Assembly (NCBI GenBank): GCA_021793515.1
Contig: JAJYSP010000003.1
Location: 62,001 to 126,000, forward strand
Direction of reading: 5' to 3'
DNA length: 64,000 bases
From: Actinomycetes bacterium
GTDB taxonomy: Bacteria > Actinomycetota > Acidimicrobiia > Acidimicrobiales > RAAP-2
The position numbers were made by a program, and so were the translations under genes. Of the stretch, positions 8,131-16,784 are shown piece by piece. The notes beneath the pieces were generated by a model. The model ran no database searches. It was not told the DNA's origin and saw only the letters and a list, made by a program, of their open reading frames with translations. Position 1 is the first letter of the stretch; every line of letters starts with the position of its first letter.

Positions 8131-10515
8131 ATGGCAATCCGTCGAATCGCGCAGTTCGTCACGTCGCTCGTTCTCCTGACCAGTCTCGCGGGCACCGCGA
8201 CGACCGTGGCCGGCGCCTCGAGCACCGCGGTTCCCGCGGCCTCGATCGGTTACGACATCAGCTTCCCCCAGTGCGGCGGGAACCTGCCCACCGGGATCGG
8301 CTTCGGCGTAGTCGGGGTGAACGACGGTCGACCGCTCACCGTCAACCCCTGCCTCTCGACCGAGATCCAGTGGGCGGCGTCGGGACTCGGCACGACTCCC
8401 CAGTTCTACGTGAACACCGCCAACCCGGGACCCTCCAACAATCCGGCTTGGCCGACGACCCAGACCTTCCCCCAGGTCTGCACCGGCGCCGACTCGACTG
8501 CCTGCTCCTACGACTACGGGTGGAACGCGGGCAGCGGCTCACTCACCGCGGTGATCGCCGCAGAGACGAAGCTCGGCGCCACCTCCCCGGGCACGGCGGC
8601 AACCACGGCGCCCTGGTGGCTCGACGTCGAGACCGGTAACTCCTGGCAGAGCATGTACACCGGCGCCGCACCGACCGCGGCCCAGTTCGCCAACGACCAG
8701 GCGATGATTCAAGGTGAGCTCGACTTCCTCACCGGTCGCGGGATCCACACGGTGGGCATCTACTCCACCTCGTATCAGTGGGGCGAGATCGCCGGACCGA
8801 CGGGCAAGACCTTCGCCGCTTATGACGCGTGGCTACCGGGTTACGCGTCGCTCGCCGACGCGCAGGTGGCCTGCTCGTACCCCGCCTTCACCGGCGGACG
8901 TACCGCGATGATCCAGTACTCGTCCAACGCGCTTGACGGTGACTACGTCTGTCCGCTCATCGCGACGCCGGGCGTGGCGTCGGTGACGGTGGCGTCCTCG
9001 GCGACCTTCACCGACCAGCTCGCCGTCGCCGGTGAGCAGGCACCCGTCACCTACACCCAGTCGAGCGGCGCACCGTCGCTCGTTGTCTCACCGAGTGGAC
9101 TCGTGTCGACGAGCGGACAGCTCGTGCGCGGGACCTACACCGCAACGGGAACGATGAGCACCAACGGCATCACCGGCACCTTCAGTTTCACCCTGAGCGT
9201 CGGTGAGCTCGTCCAGGTGGCACCGACGACCAACGCCACTTCGGTGGCGGCCTCGGCGACCTTCACCGACCAGTTGAGTGTCACCGCCGTCGGCGGCGCG
9301 GTCACCTACGCCCAGACTTCCGGCAGCCCCTCGCTCGTCGTCTCGCCGACCGGACTCGTCTCGACCAGTGGACAGCTCACGCGTGGCACCTACGTGGCGC
9401 GCGGCACGACGAGTGATCCGAGCGGTGACGGCGGGACCTTCGCCTATCGGCTGACGGTCGGGACCCTCACGTCGAACTCGCCCGTGCGCGCGAGCGTGAC
9501 CACGTTCGCGGCGACCTCCTTCACCGACCAGCTGAGCGTGACTGGTGCGACCGGGACGGTCACCTTCACCCAGACGACCGGCTCACCCTCGCTCGTCGTC
9601 TCACCGACGGGTCTACTCAGCACGAGTGGGAGCCTCGCCGTTGGCTCCTACGTGGCGCGCGGCACGACAAGCGACTCGAGCGGTGACGGCGGGACATTCT
9701 TCTTCAACCTGATCGTCACCCCCGTCGGCACGCTCACCCAGGCGTCGCCGACCAGCGCGACCGTGACCAGCGCGGTCGTTGGAACCTTCACCGACCAGTT
9801 GAACGTGACCGGCGCCACCGGTGCGGTCACCTACGCCCAGACGAGTGCGTCACCGGGTCTCGCCGTCTCGAACACGGGACTCGTTGCGCCGACCAGTGCG
9901 CTCGCGGTGGGGACCTACAGCGTCGCGGGCACGACCATCGACGCCGAGGGCGACGTCGGCACCTTCAGCTTCACGCTCACGGTCGCCGCGCCGGCGACGA
10001 TCGCCCAGGCCGCCCCGACAGCGGCCTCGGTCAACACCCTGGCCACGAACGTTTACACCGACCAGTTGAACGTCACCGGCGCTAACGGGCGCGTCACCTT
10101 CACCCAGAGCTCGGGTGCGCCGACGATCGTCGTCTCTTCGAGCGGGGCGGTGTCCACGAGCGGACCGCTCAAGCCCGGCACCTACACGGCCGCGGGCACC
10201 ACGGCCGACGCGGCGGGCGACGCGGGGACCTTCACGTACACCTTGACCGTGACGCCGCCGCCCACGATGGCGACGCGGGTCGTCGGCCACGCCGTGGCGG
10301 GACACACGGTCACCCTCCAGATCCTCGGGCTCAGCATGGTCGGTCGCCCGACGGTGCGCAGTCACGCCGGCACGACGGCGTTCGTGACCCGTGACACGGG
10401 CACCGCGCTGACGGTGCGGGTCACCGTGGCGCCGCGGAGTCGCAACGGGATCTTTGTCTTCACGATCACCTTCGCGAACGGCGCCGTCTCGCGACTGCGC
10501 TACGTGCAGCGTTAG
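8131..10515 (+). CDS. Secreted GH25-like glycosidase-fold protein with five Ig-like repeats
   Basis: This 794-residue exported protein starts with a signal peptide (about residues 1-32, ending AGASS). A glycoside-hydrolase-25-like or DUF1906-like TIM-barrel domain follows (about 38-280), with YDISFPQCGG at its start and WWLDVETG holding the D-x-E pair typical of GH25 lysozymes. Five tandem beta-rich repeats of 85-89 residues then occupy about 281-705. A C-terminal module of about 80 residues closes the protein. It probably acts on or binds the cell envelope; muramidase activity is inference. ATG 8131 sits directly before the signal peptide. The stop overlaps the convergent GH1 gene stop by four bases. 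Confidence 0.8.
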   Translation: MAIRRIAQFVTSLVLLTSLAGTATTVAGASSTAVPAASIGYDISFPQCGGNLPTGIGFGVVGVNDGRPLTVNPCLSTEIQWAASGLGTTPQFYVNTANPGPSNNPAWPTTQTFPQVCTGADSTACSYDYGWNAGSGSLTAVIAAETKLGATSPGTAATTAPWWLDVETGNSWQSMYTGAAPTAAQFANDQAMIQGELDFLTGRGIHTVGIYSTSYQWGEIAGPTGKTFAAYDAWLPGYASLADAQVACSYPAFTGGRTAMIQYSSNALDGDYVCPLIATPGVASVTVASSATFTDQLAVAGEQAPVTYTQSSGAPSLVVSPSGLVSTSGQLVRGTYTATGTMSTNGITGTFSFTLSVGELVQVAPTTNATSVAASATFTDQLSVTAVGGAVTYAQTSGSPSLVVSPTGLVSTSGQLTRGTYVARGTTSDPSGDGGTFAYRLTVGTLTSNSPVRASVTTFAATSFTDQLSVTGATGTVTFTQTTGSPSLVVSPTGLLSTSGSLAVGSYVARGTTSDSSGDGGTFFFNLIVTPVGTLTQASPTSATVTSAVVGTFTDQLNVTGATGAVTYAQTSASPGLAVSNTGLVAPTSALAVGTYSVAGTTIDAEGDVGTFSFTLTVAAPATIAQAAPTAASVNTLATNVYTDQLNVTGANGRVTFTQSSGAPTIVVSSSGAVSTSGPLKPGTYTAAGTTADAAGDAGTFTYTLTVTPPPTMATRVVGHAVAGHTVTLQILGLSMVGRPTVRSHAGTTAFVTRDTGTALTVRVTVAPRSRNGIFVFTITFANGAVSRLRYVQR
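8971..10251 (+). repeat. Five tandem in-frame Ig-like repeat units
   Basis: The FTDQL landmark recurs at 9004, 9259, 9517, 9784 and 10051, giving spacings of 255, 258, 267 and 267 bases (85, 86, 89 and 89 codons). Each unit carries FTDQLxVTG, a VTxxQTSGSP-like strand, VSPTGLVSTSG, a GTYxARGTT strand and GTFxFxLTV. The second and third units are most alike, which points to growth by internal duplication. Confidence 0.9.
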
Positions 10516-11693
10516 CGGCGCTTCTCTCGGCGCTCGGTCACGGCGGCGGCGAACCACGCGGCCGAGGGTTTCGCGGTGCGCGTGAAGTTCGTCCGGTCGA
10601 CCGCGACGAGCCCGAACTTCGGCGCGTAGCCGAGGACCCACTCGAAGTTGTCGAGCAGCGACCACTGGAAGTAACCACGCACGTCGACGCCGTCGCGGCG
10701 GACCTCGTCGAGGTGGGCGAGGGCCTGGTCGAGGTAGCGGATCCGTTGGTCGTCGTCGTCGGTCCCGATGCCGTTCTCGGTGACGACGAGCGGCACGGGC
10801 GTGTACGCGGCCGCGCGGCGCAGCGTGTAGGCGACACTCTCGGGCCAGAAGGGGTAACCCATCGCGGTGAGTTCGCCCTCACCGCCCCAGATCAATCCGT
10901 CGGGTCCGAACTGGTGCTTGGTGTAGCACTGCACACCGAGGAAGTCGTCCTCGGTGGTCGCGACGAGGTATCGGTCCTCCATCTGCTCGAGGTAGGTCGC
11001 GAGCGCGGCCTCGGCGCCGTCGACCGCCTCGTACTGCGCCATCGAGAGCGTCATCCCGACGGGGAAGTCGCCCGGCCCCGCGTGGAGCGCGTCGCGCATC
11101 GCGTGGTGGCACTGACGCAGCGTCTCGTTCACCGCGACGAAGCGGTCCCAGTCGGACACCTCGGGTGGGAACATCGCGGCGAGGTAGCCCATGGCGGCCA
11201 CGATGTTGGGCTCGTTGATCGTGCAGGCCATCGCGATCAGTTCACCGAACGCTGCGGCGACGGTGGTGGCGTAGGCACTCATCCAGGTGACGATGTCGGG
11301 GCTCTCGAAGCCGCCGGCGTCGGCGACCCAGAGCGGCAGCGTGAAGTGATGCAGGGTCACCACCGGCGCCAGTCCGCGCGCGACGCAGGCGACGAGCATG
11401 TTGCGGTAGTGCTCGAGCGCTTCGAGATCGATCTCGCCGTGGCGTGGCTCGATGCGCGACCACTCGAGTGAGAACCGGTAGGCGTTCAGCCCGAACGAGG
11501 CCGCGAGGTCCAGGTCCTCCTCCCAGCGGTGCCACGAGTCACAGGCGTCACCGCACGGTTCGGCCGCGATGGACTCGGGTCGGTGCTCGAAGCGCCACCA
11601 GTCGGTGTTGGTGTTTCCGCCTTCCACCTGGTAGGCCGCGGTCGCCGTACCCCAGAGGAAGTTCGACGGAAAGCGGGCGTTCGAGTGGGGCAC
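10512..11693 (-). CDS. Family 1 glycoside hydrolase (beta-glucosidase-like)
   Basis: This roughly 393-residue cytoplasmic GH1 enzyme would hydrolyse beta-glucosides or related beta-linked sugars with retention. It opens with FPSNFLWGTATAAYQVEGG, carries the acid/base glutamate in TINEPN, and has the nucleophile in VVTENGIGTDDD. The aglycone-site tryptophans appear in QWSLLDNFEW. The GTG at 11693 immediately precedes the conserved start; the longer open frame to 11816 adds Arg-rich sequence. No transporter or sugar regulator adjoins, so the natural substrate is unknown. Confidence 0.93.
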   Translation of the reverse strand: MPHSNARFPSNFLWGTATAAYQVEGGNTNTDWWRFEHRPESIAAEPCGDACDSWHRWEEDLDLAASFGLNAYRFSLEWSRIEPRHGEIDLEALEHYRNMLVACVARGLAPVVTLHHFTLPLWVADAGGFESPDIVTWMSAYATTVAAAFGELIAMACTINEPNIVAAMGYLAAMFPPEVSDWDRFVAVNETLRQCHHAMRDALHAGPGDFPVGMTLSMAQYEAVDGAEAALATYLEQMEDRYLVATTEDDFLGVQCYTKHQFGPDGLIWGGEGELTAMGYPFWPESVAYTLRRAAAYTPVPLVVTENGIGTDDDDQRIRYLDQALAHLDEVRRDGVDVRGYFQWSLLDNFEWVLGYAPKFGLVAVDRTNFTRTAKPSAAWFAAAVTERREKRR

Positions 11694-11948
11694 GATCTCG
11701 ACCGTAGCGGCTGGGGCGTCGCGGCGCACGACGTGTCGAACTCGGCGACGGCTCGACGGACTCAGCGCCGGTGTCGATGCGCCCTGATGATGTCCAGGAT
11801 CTCGTGAACCGTCCACGAGAGCCGTCCCGCCGGTCCGACGTCACAATTCGGAACCGAGGACGACCCGGCAGCGGGCGCGCACGCGTCGTCGCGTCGCGAC
11901 GGTGAGCTCCTCGAGACCCGGGTGGTTCGGTGTTCGTTCATCGGTCTG

Positions 11949-12377
11949 TCACGATCGTAAGGCCTCAGTGTCGAAGTCGGTCCGGGCGTTGATGATGTGA
12001 CAGATCGCCGATGGCGCACAGTCGTTGGGGTCGAGCCCGTCGGCCCGTGCGACGAGGGACTCGATCACGTCGCGCGCCCGCACGAGGTCCTGGATCTGCT
12101 GGTCAATCGCCGCAGCGCGGCGGCGCAGCACGTCGAGCACGTGCGCGCACGGCGACTCGCCGCGGTCGCGGAACGCGACGATCCCGCGGATCTCGCCGAG
12201 ACTGAGTCCCGAGGCCTGACTGGCGCGGATGAAGCGCAGGCGCTCGGCGGCGTCAGTGTCGTAGTCCCGGTAACCCGAGGGGGAGCGTCGTGGCGCGTCG
12301 AGCAGACCGATCGACTCGTAGTAGCGAATGGTCTTGACGGTGAGCCCGGTCTGGGTGGCGAGTGCCCCAATGCGCAT
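11949..12377 (-). CDS. MerR-family metal-responsive regulator
   Basis: The 142-residue protein has the MerR winged-helix start (residues 1-70, with LTVKTIRYYESIGLL) and a dimerisation helix. Possible metal ligands Cys77, Cys120 and Cys126 sit where mercury, copper, zinc or cadmium sensors carry theirs. The Cys120-Cys126 spacing is shorter than the nine residues of classical mercury MerR, so the metal is open. It is divergent from the mercuric-reductase-like gene and very likely acts on the long-spacer promoter at 12393-12424. DNA distortion to realign the -35 and -10 boxes is the known family mechanism. Confidence 0.88.
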   Translation of the reverse strand: MRIGALATQTGLTVKTIRYYESIGLLDAPRRSPSGYRDYDTDAAERLRFIRASQASGLSLGEIRGIVAFRDRGESPCAHVLDVLRRRAAAIDQQIQDLVRARDVIESLVARADGLDPNDCAPSAICHIINARTDFDTEALRS

Positions 12378-12392
12378 CGTGGTGAAATTCCC

Positions 12393-12424
12393 TTGACTCT
12401 CCCCTCAACTGGAGGGTTTAACCT
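12393..12424 (+). promoter_or_regulatory. MerR-type promoter/operator driving merA
   Basis: TTGACT (12393-12398) and TAACCT (12419-12424) are separated by 20 bases, the over-long spacing typical of MerR-activated promoters. Within the spacer is the inverted repeat CCCTC-N5-GAGGG (12402-12406 and 12412-12416), the expected operator position for the divergent MerR protein. Confidence 0.75.
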
Positions 12425-12495
12425 CGATTGTAGGCGCGTGGACCCCAGGAGCGACCTCGCGCCTCGACCCCCAAGGCACCGAGAGGAGTTTGACC

Positions 12496-13902
12496 ATGAC
12501 GGGAGAAGCGCCCTACGACCTCGCGATCATCGGCTCGGGCAGCGCCGCCTTCGCCACAGCCATCGAGGCGCGCCGACGCGGTGCATCGGTCGTCATGATC
12601 GAGCACGGCCTCGTCGGCGGAACCTGCGTGAACGTCGGCTGCGTGGCCTCCAAGGCCCTGCTCGCCGCGGCCGCGGTGCGCCACGAGGCGATCGCTCCGC
12701 GGTTCCCGGGTGTGGTGACCGCAGCCGCGCCGGTTGACATGGCGGCCCTCGTCGCGGGCAAGGACGAGCTCGTGGACGCGCTTCGCGCCGAGAAGTACCT
12801 CGAGCTCGCTGACGTCTACGGCTTCACGATTCGCTCGGGCCACGCCCGCTTCGTCGCGGGCCCCGCGCTCGAGGTGGACGGCGCGCGCCTCGAGGCGGCG
12901 AACTACGTCATCGCGACTGGCGCCACTCCCTCGATCCCACCGATCGAGGGACTGAAGGACGTCGACTATCTCACGTCGACCTCGGTCATGGCGCTCGAGC
13001 GCGTCCCGGCCTCGGTGCTCGTCATCGGGGCCAACGCCGTCGGCCTCGAGGCGGGACAGTTGCTCGCGCGTCTGGGCGCGACGGTCACCATCATCGAGGC
13101 CCAAGGTCGCATTGCCCCCTTCGAGGAGCCAGCGATCGCTGAGGTCCTCACTGAGGTCCTCACCGAGGAGGGGATCAGCGTGCGTACCGCTACCACCGCC
13201 CAGCGCGTAGCGCGCAGCGGCGACGGGGTGCTCGTCACCCTCGCGACGCCCGGTGGCGTCGAGCGGCTCGAGGTGGCGGCCGTGCTGGTGGCGACGGGGC
13301 GCCATCCGGCGAGCGCGGACCTCGGACTCGCAACGGTCGGGGTCGACGTCGGCGCCCGTGGCGAGGTGGTCGTGGACGACGAGCTGCGCACGGCCAACCC
13401 GCGGATCTTCGCCGCCGGTGACGTGACGGGGCTCGCCCAGTTCGTCTACGTCGCGGGCAAGCACGGCACCGTCGCCGCGGCCAACGCGGTGGGCTCCGAG
13501 CACCGGACGGTTGACTACACCACGATGCCGCGGGTCACCTTCACGTCCCCGGCCATCGCCTCGGTCGGGCTCACCGAGCAGGCGGCGAAGGAGCAGGGCC
13601 TGGACTACGAGGTCAGTTCGCTGCCCCTCGCCTACGTGCCGCGTGCCATCGTCAATCGCGACGTGCGCGGACTGGTGACGATCGTGGCCGAACGCGGCTC
13701 CGGTCGGGTGCTCGGAGTCCACGTGCTCGCCGACCAGGCGGGCGAGGTGATCGCGGGCGCGGTCTACGCGATGCAGGGCGGTCTCACGGTATCGGATCTC
13801 GCGGCGGCGTGGACGCCGTACCTAACGATGACCGAGGCGATCAAACTCGCGGCCCAGTCCTTCTCGCGCGATGTGGCGACGCTCTCGTGCTGTGCCAGTT
13901 GA
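12496..13902 (+). CDS. merA: Mercuric reductase-like flavoprotein disulfide reductase
   Basis: This 468-residue enzyme of the pyridine nucleotide-disulfide oxidoreductase family would reduce Hg(II) to volatile Hg(0) with NADPH. It has the FAD motif IIGSGSAAFA, the redox pair Cys44/Cys49 in GGTCVNVGC, and a second dinucleotide fold near 160-200. The C-terminal vicinal cysteines in LSCCAS are the hallmark MerA metal-shuttling pair. The N-terminal heavy-metal-associated domain found in many MerA proteins is absent, as in several actinobacterial forms. ATG 12496 follows GAGAGGAG by seven bases; TTG 12490 is less likely. No merT, merP or merB accompanies it, so uptake must rely on other routes. 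Confidence 0.88.
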   Translation: MTGEAPYDLAIIGSGSAAFATAIEARRRGASVVMIEHGLVGGTCVNVGCVASKALLAAAAVRHEAIAPRFPGVVTAAAPVDMAALVAGKDELVDALRAEKYLELADVYGFTIRSGHARFVAGPALEVDGARLEAANYVIATGATPSIPPIEGLKDVDYLTSTSVMALERVPASVLVIGANAVGLEAGQLLARLGATVTIIEAQGRIAPFEEPAIAEVLTEVLTEEGISVRTATTAQRVARSGDGVLVTLATPGGVERLEVAAVLVATGRHPASADLGLATVGVDVGARGEVVVDDELRTANPRIFAAGDVTGLAQFVYVAGKHGTVAAANAVGSEHRTVDYTTMPRVTFTSPAIASVGLTEQAAKEQGLDYEVSSLPLAYVPRAIVNRDVRGLVTIVAERGSGRVLGVHVLADQAGEVIAGAVYAMQGGLTVSDLAAAWTPYLTMTEAIKLAAQSFSRDVATLSCCAS

Positions 13903-13930
13903 GCGAGCCGGTAGGCCCGACGGTTTCTTA

Positions 13931-13955
13931 ATTGTTCTGCTCACCACTAGACAAT
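13931..13955. promoter_or_regulatory. Operator-like inverted repeat A, upstream of the SufR-like gene
   Basis: TTGTTCT (13932-13938) and CTAGACAAT (13947-13955) form an imperfect inverted repeat. Its half-site spacing matches the stronger repeats at 16098-16125 and 17247-17271. It ends 34 bases before the regulator's ATG, as expected for autoregulation. Confidence 0.55.
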
Positions 13956-13989
13956 CACGGTAGGATGGCGCGAGAGTCTGCGAGCAGCC

Positions 13990-14655
13990 ATGGACACACC
14001 CGACATTCAACGTGAGGCGCGAGCCTTGGGCGACCCGACCCGGTACCGCCTGTTCCGCTACATCGTCGAGGCGGACCACCCGGTCGGCGTGGCCGAGCTG
14101 ACCGACTTCATCTCCCTCAACCACAACGCCGTTCGCCAGCACCTCGCGATCTTGAAGGAGGCGTCACTCGTCGTCGAGCAGGTCGAGACCCGCTCACGTC
14201 CCGGGCGTCCGGCGCTGCTCTACGAGCTGCACCCCGAGGCGGCCGGCACGTGGGGGACCAACGGTGCCTACGCCTGGCTCGCCGGCCTACTCGCCGAGGC
14301 GATGAAGGACGGCCTCAGCGTCCACGACGTCGGTTACCGCGACGGACAGCGCCGCGCGCGGGCCCACGAGGGACTCGACGGTGACGCGGCGATGGAACGC
14401 GAACTGCTGCGCAGCGGCTTTCGCCCGGTGCGTCGCGAGGCCGGCGCGAAGACTGAGTACGTCCTCGAACGCTGCCCCTTCGCCGACGTCGCCGTCACCA
14501 ATCCCACCGAGATCTGTCAGTTGCACCTCGGACTCGCCGAGGGTCTGGCCGACTCCATTGGCGAGTTGTCGGTCGACCGTCTGGTGCGCAAGAACCCCCG
14601 CCACGCCGGGTGTCGGCTCGTCGTCTCACACGGCCTCGACGAGTCGCCGCGCTGA
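13990..14655 (+). CDS. SufR/ArsR-type HTH regulator with C-terminal Cys cluster
   Basis: This 221-residue regulator has an ArsR-like winged helix (residues 5-85; NHNAVRQHLAILKEASLV is the recognition region). A C-terminal ligand set follows: Cys162, Cys176, His179 and Cys208, arranged C-x13-C-x2-H-x28-C. That layout matches SufR-like regulators, where the cysteines hold an Fe-S cluster that senses iron-sulfur or nitric-oxide status. Cluster binding here is inference. The gene stands at the edge of a block with NnrS-like, DUF2249, MIP18-like and hemerythrin genes, and related inverted repeats lie before it and before those genes. It is the obvious candidate regulator of the island. Confidence 0.8.
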   Translation: MDTPDIQREARALGDPTRYRLFRYIVEADHPVGVAELTDFISLNHNAVRQHLAILKEASLVVEQVETRSRPGRPALLYELHPEAAGTWGTNGAYAWLAGLLAEAMKDGLSVHDVGYRDGQRRARAHEGLDGDAAMERELLRSGFRPVRREAGAKTEYVLERCPFADVAVTNPTEICQLHLGLAEGLADSIGELSVDRLVRKNPRHAGCRLVVSHGLDESPR

Positions 14656-16062
14656 TCAGACCGACGGCGTCGCGCGCGTAGCGCGTTCGCGCAGCGCCGC
14701 GGGAATGGTGATCGGCGACGGGAACTGGTCGCTCGGTCCCGGTCCGGCGAGTAGGAGCCGGGTCGGCCGCCAGGCGAGGTTGCACGCGCTCGTGAGCGCG
14801 GTGGCTACGAGCAAGACGCCACCGAGTGCGATGGCGAGTCGGTCCCCGAAGATGAAGCCGAGCGCGAGGGCCGCGACGCTCGCGTTCACGAAGACGTAGT
14901 CGACCGTCGCCCAGCGGTGATTGAAGAGGTCGGCGAACATGAGCTGGGTGCCGTCGGCCTTCTTCGCGATCCCGCGCCCGCGCAACGCCGACCACGCGAT
15001 GAACGGGACGATCTTGTGGGCGTGGCCGACGAGGGCCACGAGCAGCCAACCCGCGAGCGCGACGACCGTGGCCGCGGTCCAGGCGACGCCGCGGTGTTGG
15101 CCGAGGTGGACGAGGACTTCACTGGTCACTCCAAGGCCCGTCGCGACGACGAGCCAGATCGCGGAGCTGACGACGAAGACGACGTGCAGGTCGACGGGGC
15201 GCCGTCGGTGGTGAATGTAGGTCGCGAGCGACCAGAGGTGGGCTCCGAGGCCCGTCGCGACCACCGCCGCACCGGTGACGGCGAGGCCGTAGACGCCAAA
15301 GAGCAGTCCCGGCGAGAGCAGGGCGACCCCGGCGAAGACCGACCAGATCGCGATCCATCCACTGCGATGGCGGCCCGGGACGTGGGAGAGCATGAACATC
15401 GGCCAGAGCTTCTCTGAGACACTGAGGTAGGTGAGTCCGAGCCAGGCGAGCAGGCCCACGCACGCGTGGGCGAGCACGACGTGGCCGTTGAGTACGAACC
15501 ACGCGCCCCGACGGTCGATGACGTAGACGACACCGTAGGAAGCGGTCACCACGAAGCCGATCACCGCGAGACGCAGTCCGACCGTGGGCGCGCCTTTGCC
15601 CCGTGCACGAAGCGGCGCGGTCACGTTCACCACGAGCAGGATGACTGCCACGGCGGCGAAGGCACCACCGAGCTCGACGACGACCTCGTGGCGCGACATG
15701 AACCCGATCGGCAACAGCCACGAGCCGGCGAGCCAGGCGAGGAACGTGGCGCGCGAGAGTCGCACGGAACGCAGTGGCCGCTGGGTGATGACGGGGGTGA
15801 ACTGGTGGATGGCGCCGAGCACGCCCATCGAGAGCGTGGCGAGCATCGCGAAGTGGGCCGCCCCGACGACGACGTCGTCGGTGGGGTCGATCGTCGCGGC
15901 CGAACGGGCGAGCACGACTGCGACGCCGCAGGCCACGAGGCCCGCGGCCGCGGCCGCGAGGAAGCTGAGCGGCACCGACGGCGGTGGCACCCCGGCGGGG
16001 ATGCCGGCCGGCCGTCCCGTCCATCCGCCCTTCGGCTCCGCTGACGTCTGCGGTGTGCTCAC
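14656..16062 (-). CDS. NnrS / heme-copper-oxidase-subunit-I-like membrane protein
   Basis: This 468-residue protein has about twelve hydrophobic segments and histidines placed within or next to helices: GAAHFAMLATLSMGVLGAIH, NGHVVLAHACVG and VGHAHKIVPF. The layout recalls NnrS and other oxidase-subunit-I-like heme proteins, and NnrS is associated with nitric-oxide tolerance. I could not confirm the family by alignment, and bound heme is inference. The gene is divergent from the DUF2249 gene across a 10-base perfect inverted repeat and converges directly on the SufR-like regulator, the two stop codons abutting as TGATCA. Confidence 0.6.
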   Translation of the reverse strand: MSTPQTSAEPKGGWTGRPAGIPAGVPPPSVPLSFLAAAAAGLVACGVAVVLARSAATIDPTDDVVVGAAHFAMLATLSMGVLGAIHQFTPVITQRPLRSVRLSRATFLAWLAGSWLLPIGFMSRHEVVVELGGAFAAVAVILLVVNVTAPLRARGKGAPTVGLRLAVIGFVVTASYGVVYVIDRRGAWFVLNGHVVLAHACVGLLAWLGLTYLSVSEKLWPMFMLSHVPGRHRSGWIAIWSVFAGVALLSPGLLFGVYGLAVTGAAVVATGLGAHLWSLATYIHHRRRPVDLHVVFVVSSAIWLVVATGLGVTSEVLVHLGQHRGVAWTAATVVALAGWLLVALVGHAHKIVPFIAWSALRGRGIAKKADGTQLMFADLFNHRWATVDYVFVNASVAALALGFIFGDRLAIALGGVLLVATALTSACNLAWRPTRLLLAGPGPSDQFPSPITIPAALRERATRATPSV

Positions 16063-16097
16063 GATCTCCTCCGACTGATTCAGCGGCGCGATGCTGC

Positions 16098-16125
16098 TAT
16101 TGTTCTAGTAAAGCATAGAACAATA
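16098..16125. promoter_or_regulatory. Operator-like perfect inverted repeat B in a divergent promoter
   Basis: TATTGTTCTA (16098-16107) and TAGAACAATA (16116-16125) are perfect reverse complements separated by eight bases. The AT-rich palindrome lies midway between the start of the NnrS-like gene (16062, minus) and the DUF2249 gene (16156, plus), so one bound dimer could control both. Confidence 0.75.
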
Positions 16126-16155
16126 CGTGGCTCCACGGAGTCCGGGAGGTGAGTC

Positions 16156-16377
16156 ATGGCAACACTTGACGTTCGTCCAATCATCGCGGCGGGCGACGAG
16201 CCGTTCGAGCAGATCATGTCGACCGTGGGGGCCCTCGGTCTCGACGAGGAGCTGGTCATCATCGCCCCCTTCGAGCCCGTGCCCCTGGAGGGGGTCCTCG
16301 GCTCCCAGGGCTTCAGCTTCGACGCGGTCGAGATCGGGTCCGGCGATTGGCAGGTCACGTTCACGAGGAACCTATGA
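16156..16377 (+). CDS. DUF2249 domain protein
   Basis: This 73-residue protein is essentially one DUF2249 domain, beginning LDVRPIIAAGDEPFEQIM and ending DWQVTFTRN. DUF2249 proteins are often neighbours of, or fused to, hemerythrin and NO-metabolism proteins; their biochemical role is not settled. GGGAGGTGA lies just before the ATG. The stop overlaps the next start as ATGA (16374-16377), so it is translationally coupled to the MIP18-like gene. The operator-like repeat B is 30 bases upstream. Confidence 0.85.
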   Translation: MATLDVRPIIAAGDEPFEQIMSTVGALGLDEELVIIAPFEPVPLEGVLGSQGFSFDAVEIGSGDWQVTFTRNL

Positions 16378-16742
16378 GTACCGGCGAGCCCGACGGCACG
16401 CCGATCGCCAGTGACGCCGTCGACGACGCGTTGAGCTGGGTCTGGGAGGCGCTCGGTGGTGTCTATGACCCTGAGCTCGGTCTGGACGTGGTGTCCCTCG
16501 GCCTCGTCTATGACGTAACGGTCGAAGCCGATGTGGTCGTGGTGACCATGACGTTGACCACACCCGGCTGTCCCGCCTCGGAGAGCATCTCCTTCATGGC
16601 CCGAGAGGCAGTCCTCGCCGTCGACCCGCGCACGAGCGGCGACGTGGACGTGCGACTCGTGTGGGACCCGCCGTGGAATCCCGGGATGATGGATGACGAG
16701 GTTGCCGCCGCGCTGGGCTTTCACGTCCGGCGCGACCGGTAG
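16374..16742 (+). CDS. Metal-sulfur cluster assembly factor (MIP18/PaaD/SufT-like, DUF59)
   Basis: This 122-residue protein carries the DUF59 hallmarks YDPELGLDVVSLGLVYDV (residues ~31-48) and TLTTPGCP, whose cysteine is the conserved functional residue of the family. Relatives such as SufT and eukaryotic CIAO2/MIP18 help mature Fe-S proteins. Placed in an operon with DUF2249 and controlled from repeat B, a role in repairing Fe-S clusters after nitrosative or oxidative damage is a reasonable inference. The start overlaps the upstream stop as ATGA. Confidence 0.87.
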   Translation: MSTGEPDGTPIASDAVDDALSWVWEALGGVYDPELGLDVVSLGLVYDVTVEADVVVVTMTLTTPGCPASESISFMAREAVLAVDPRTSGDVDVRLVWDPPWNPGMMDDEVAAALGFHVRRDR

Positions 16743-16784
16743 ACGTGGCGGTACGCTGCGCGTAACCGAGTGGATGGTGGCGCG

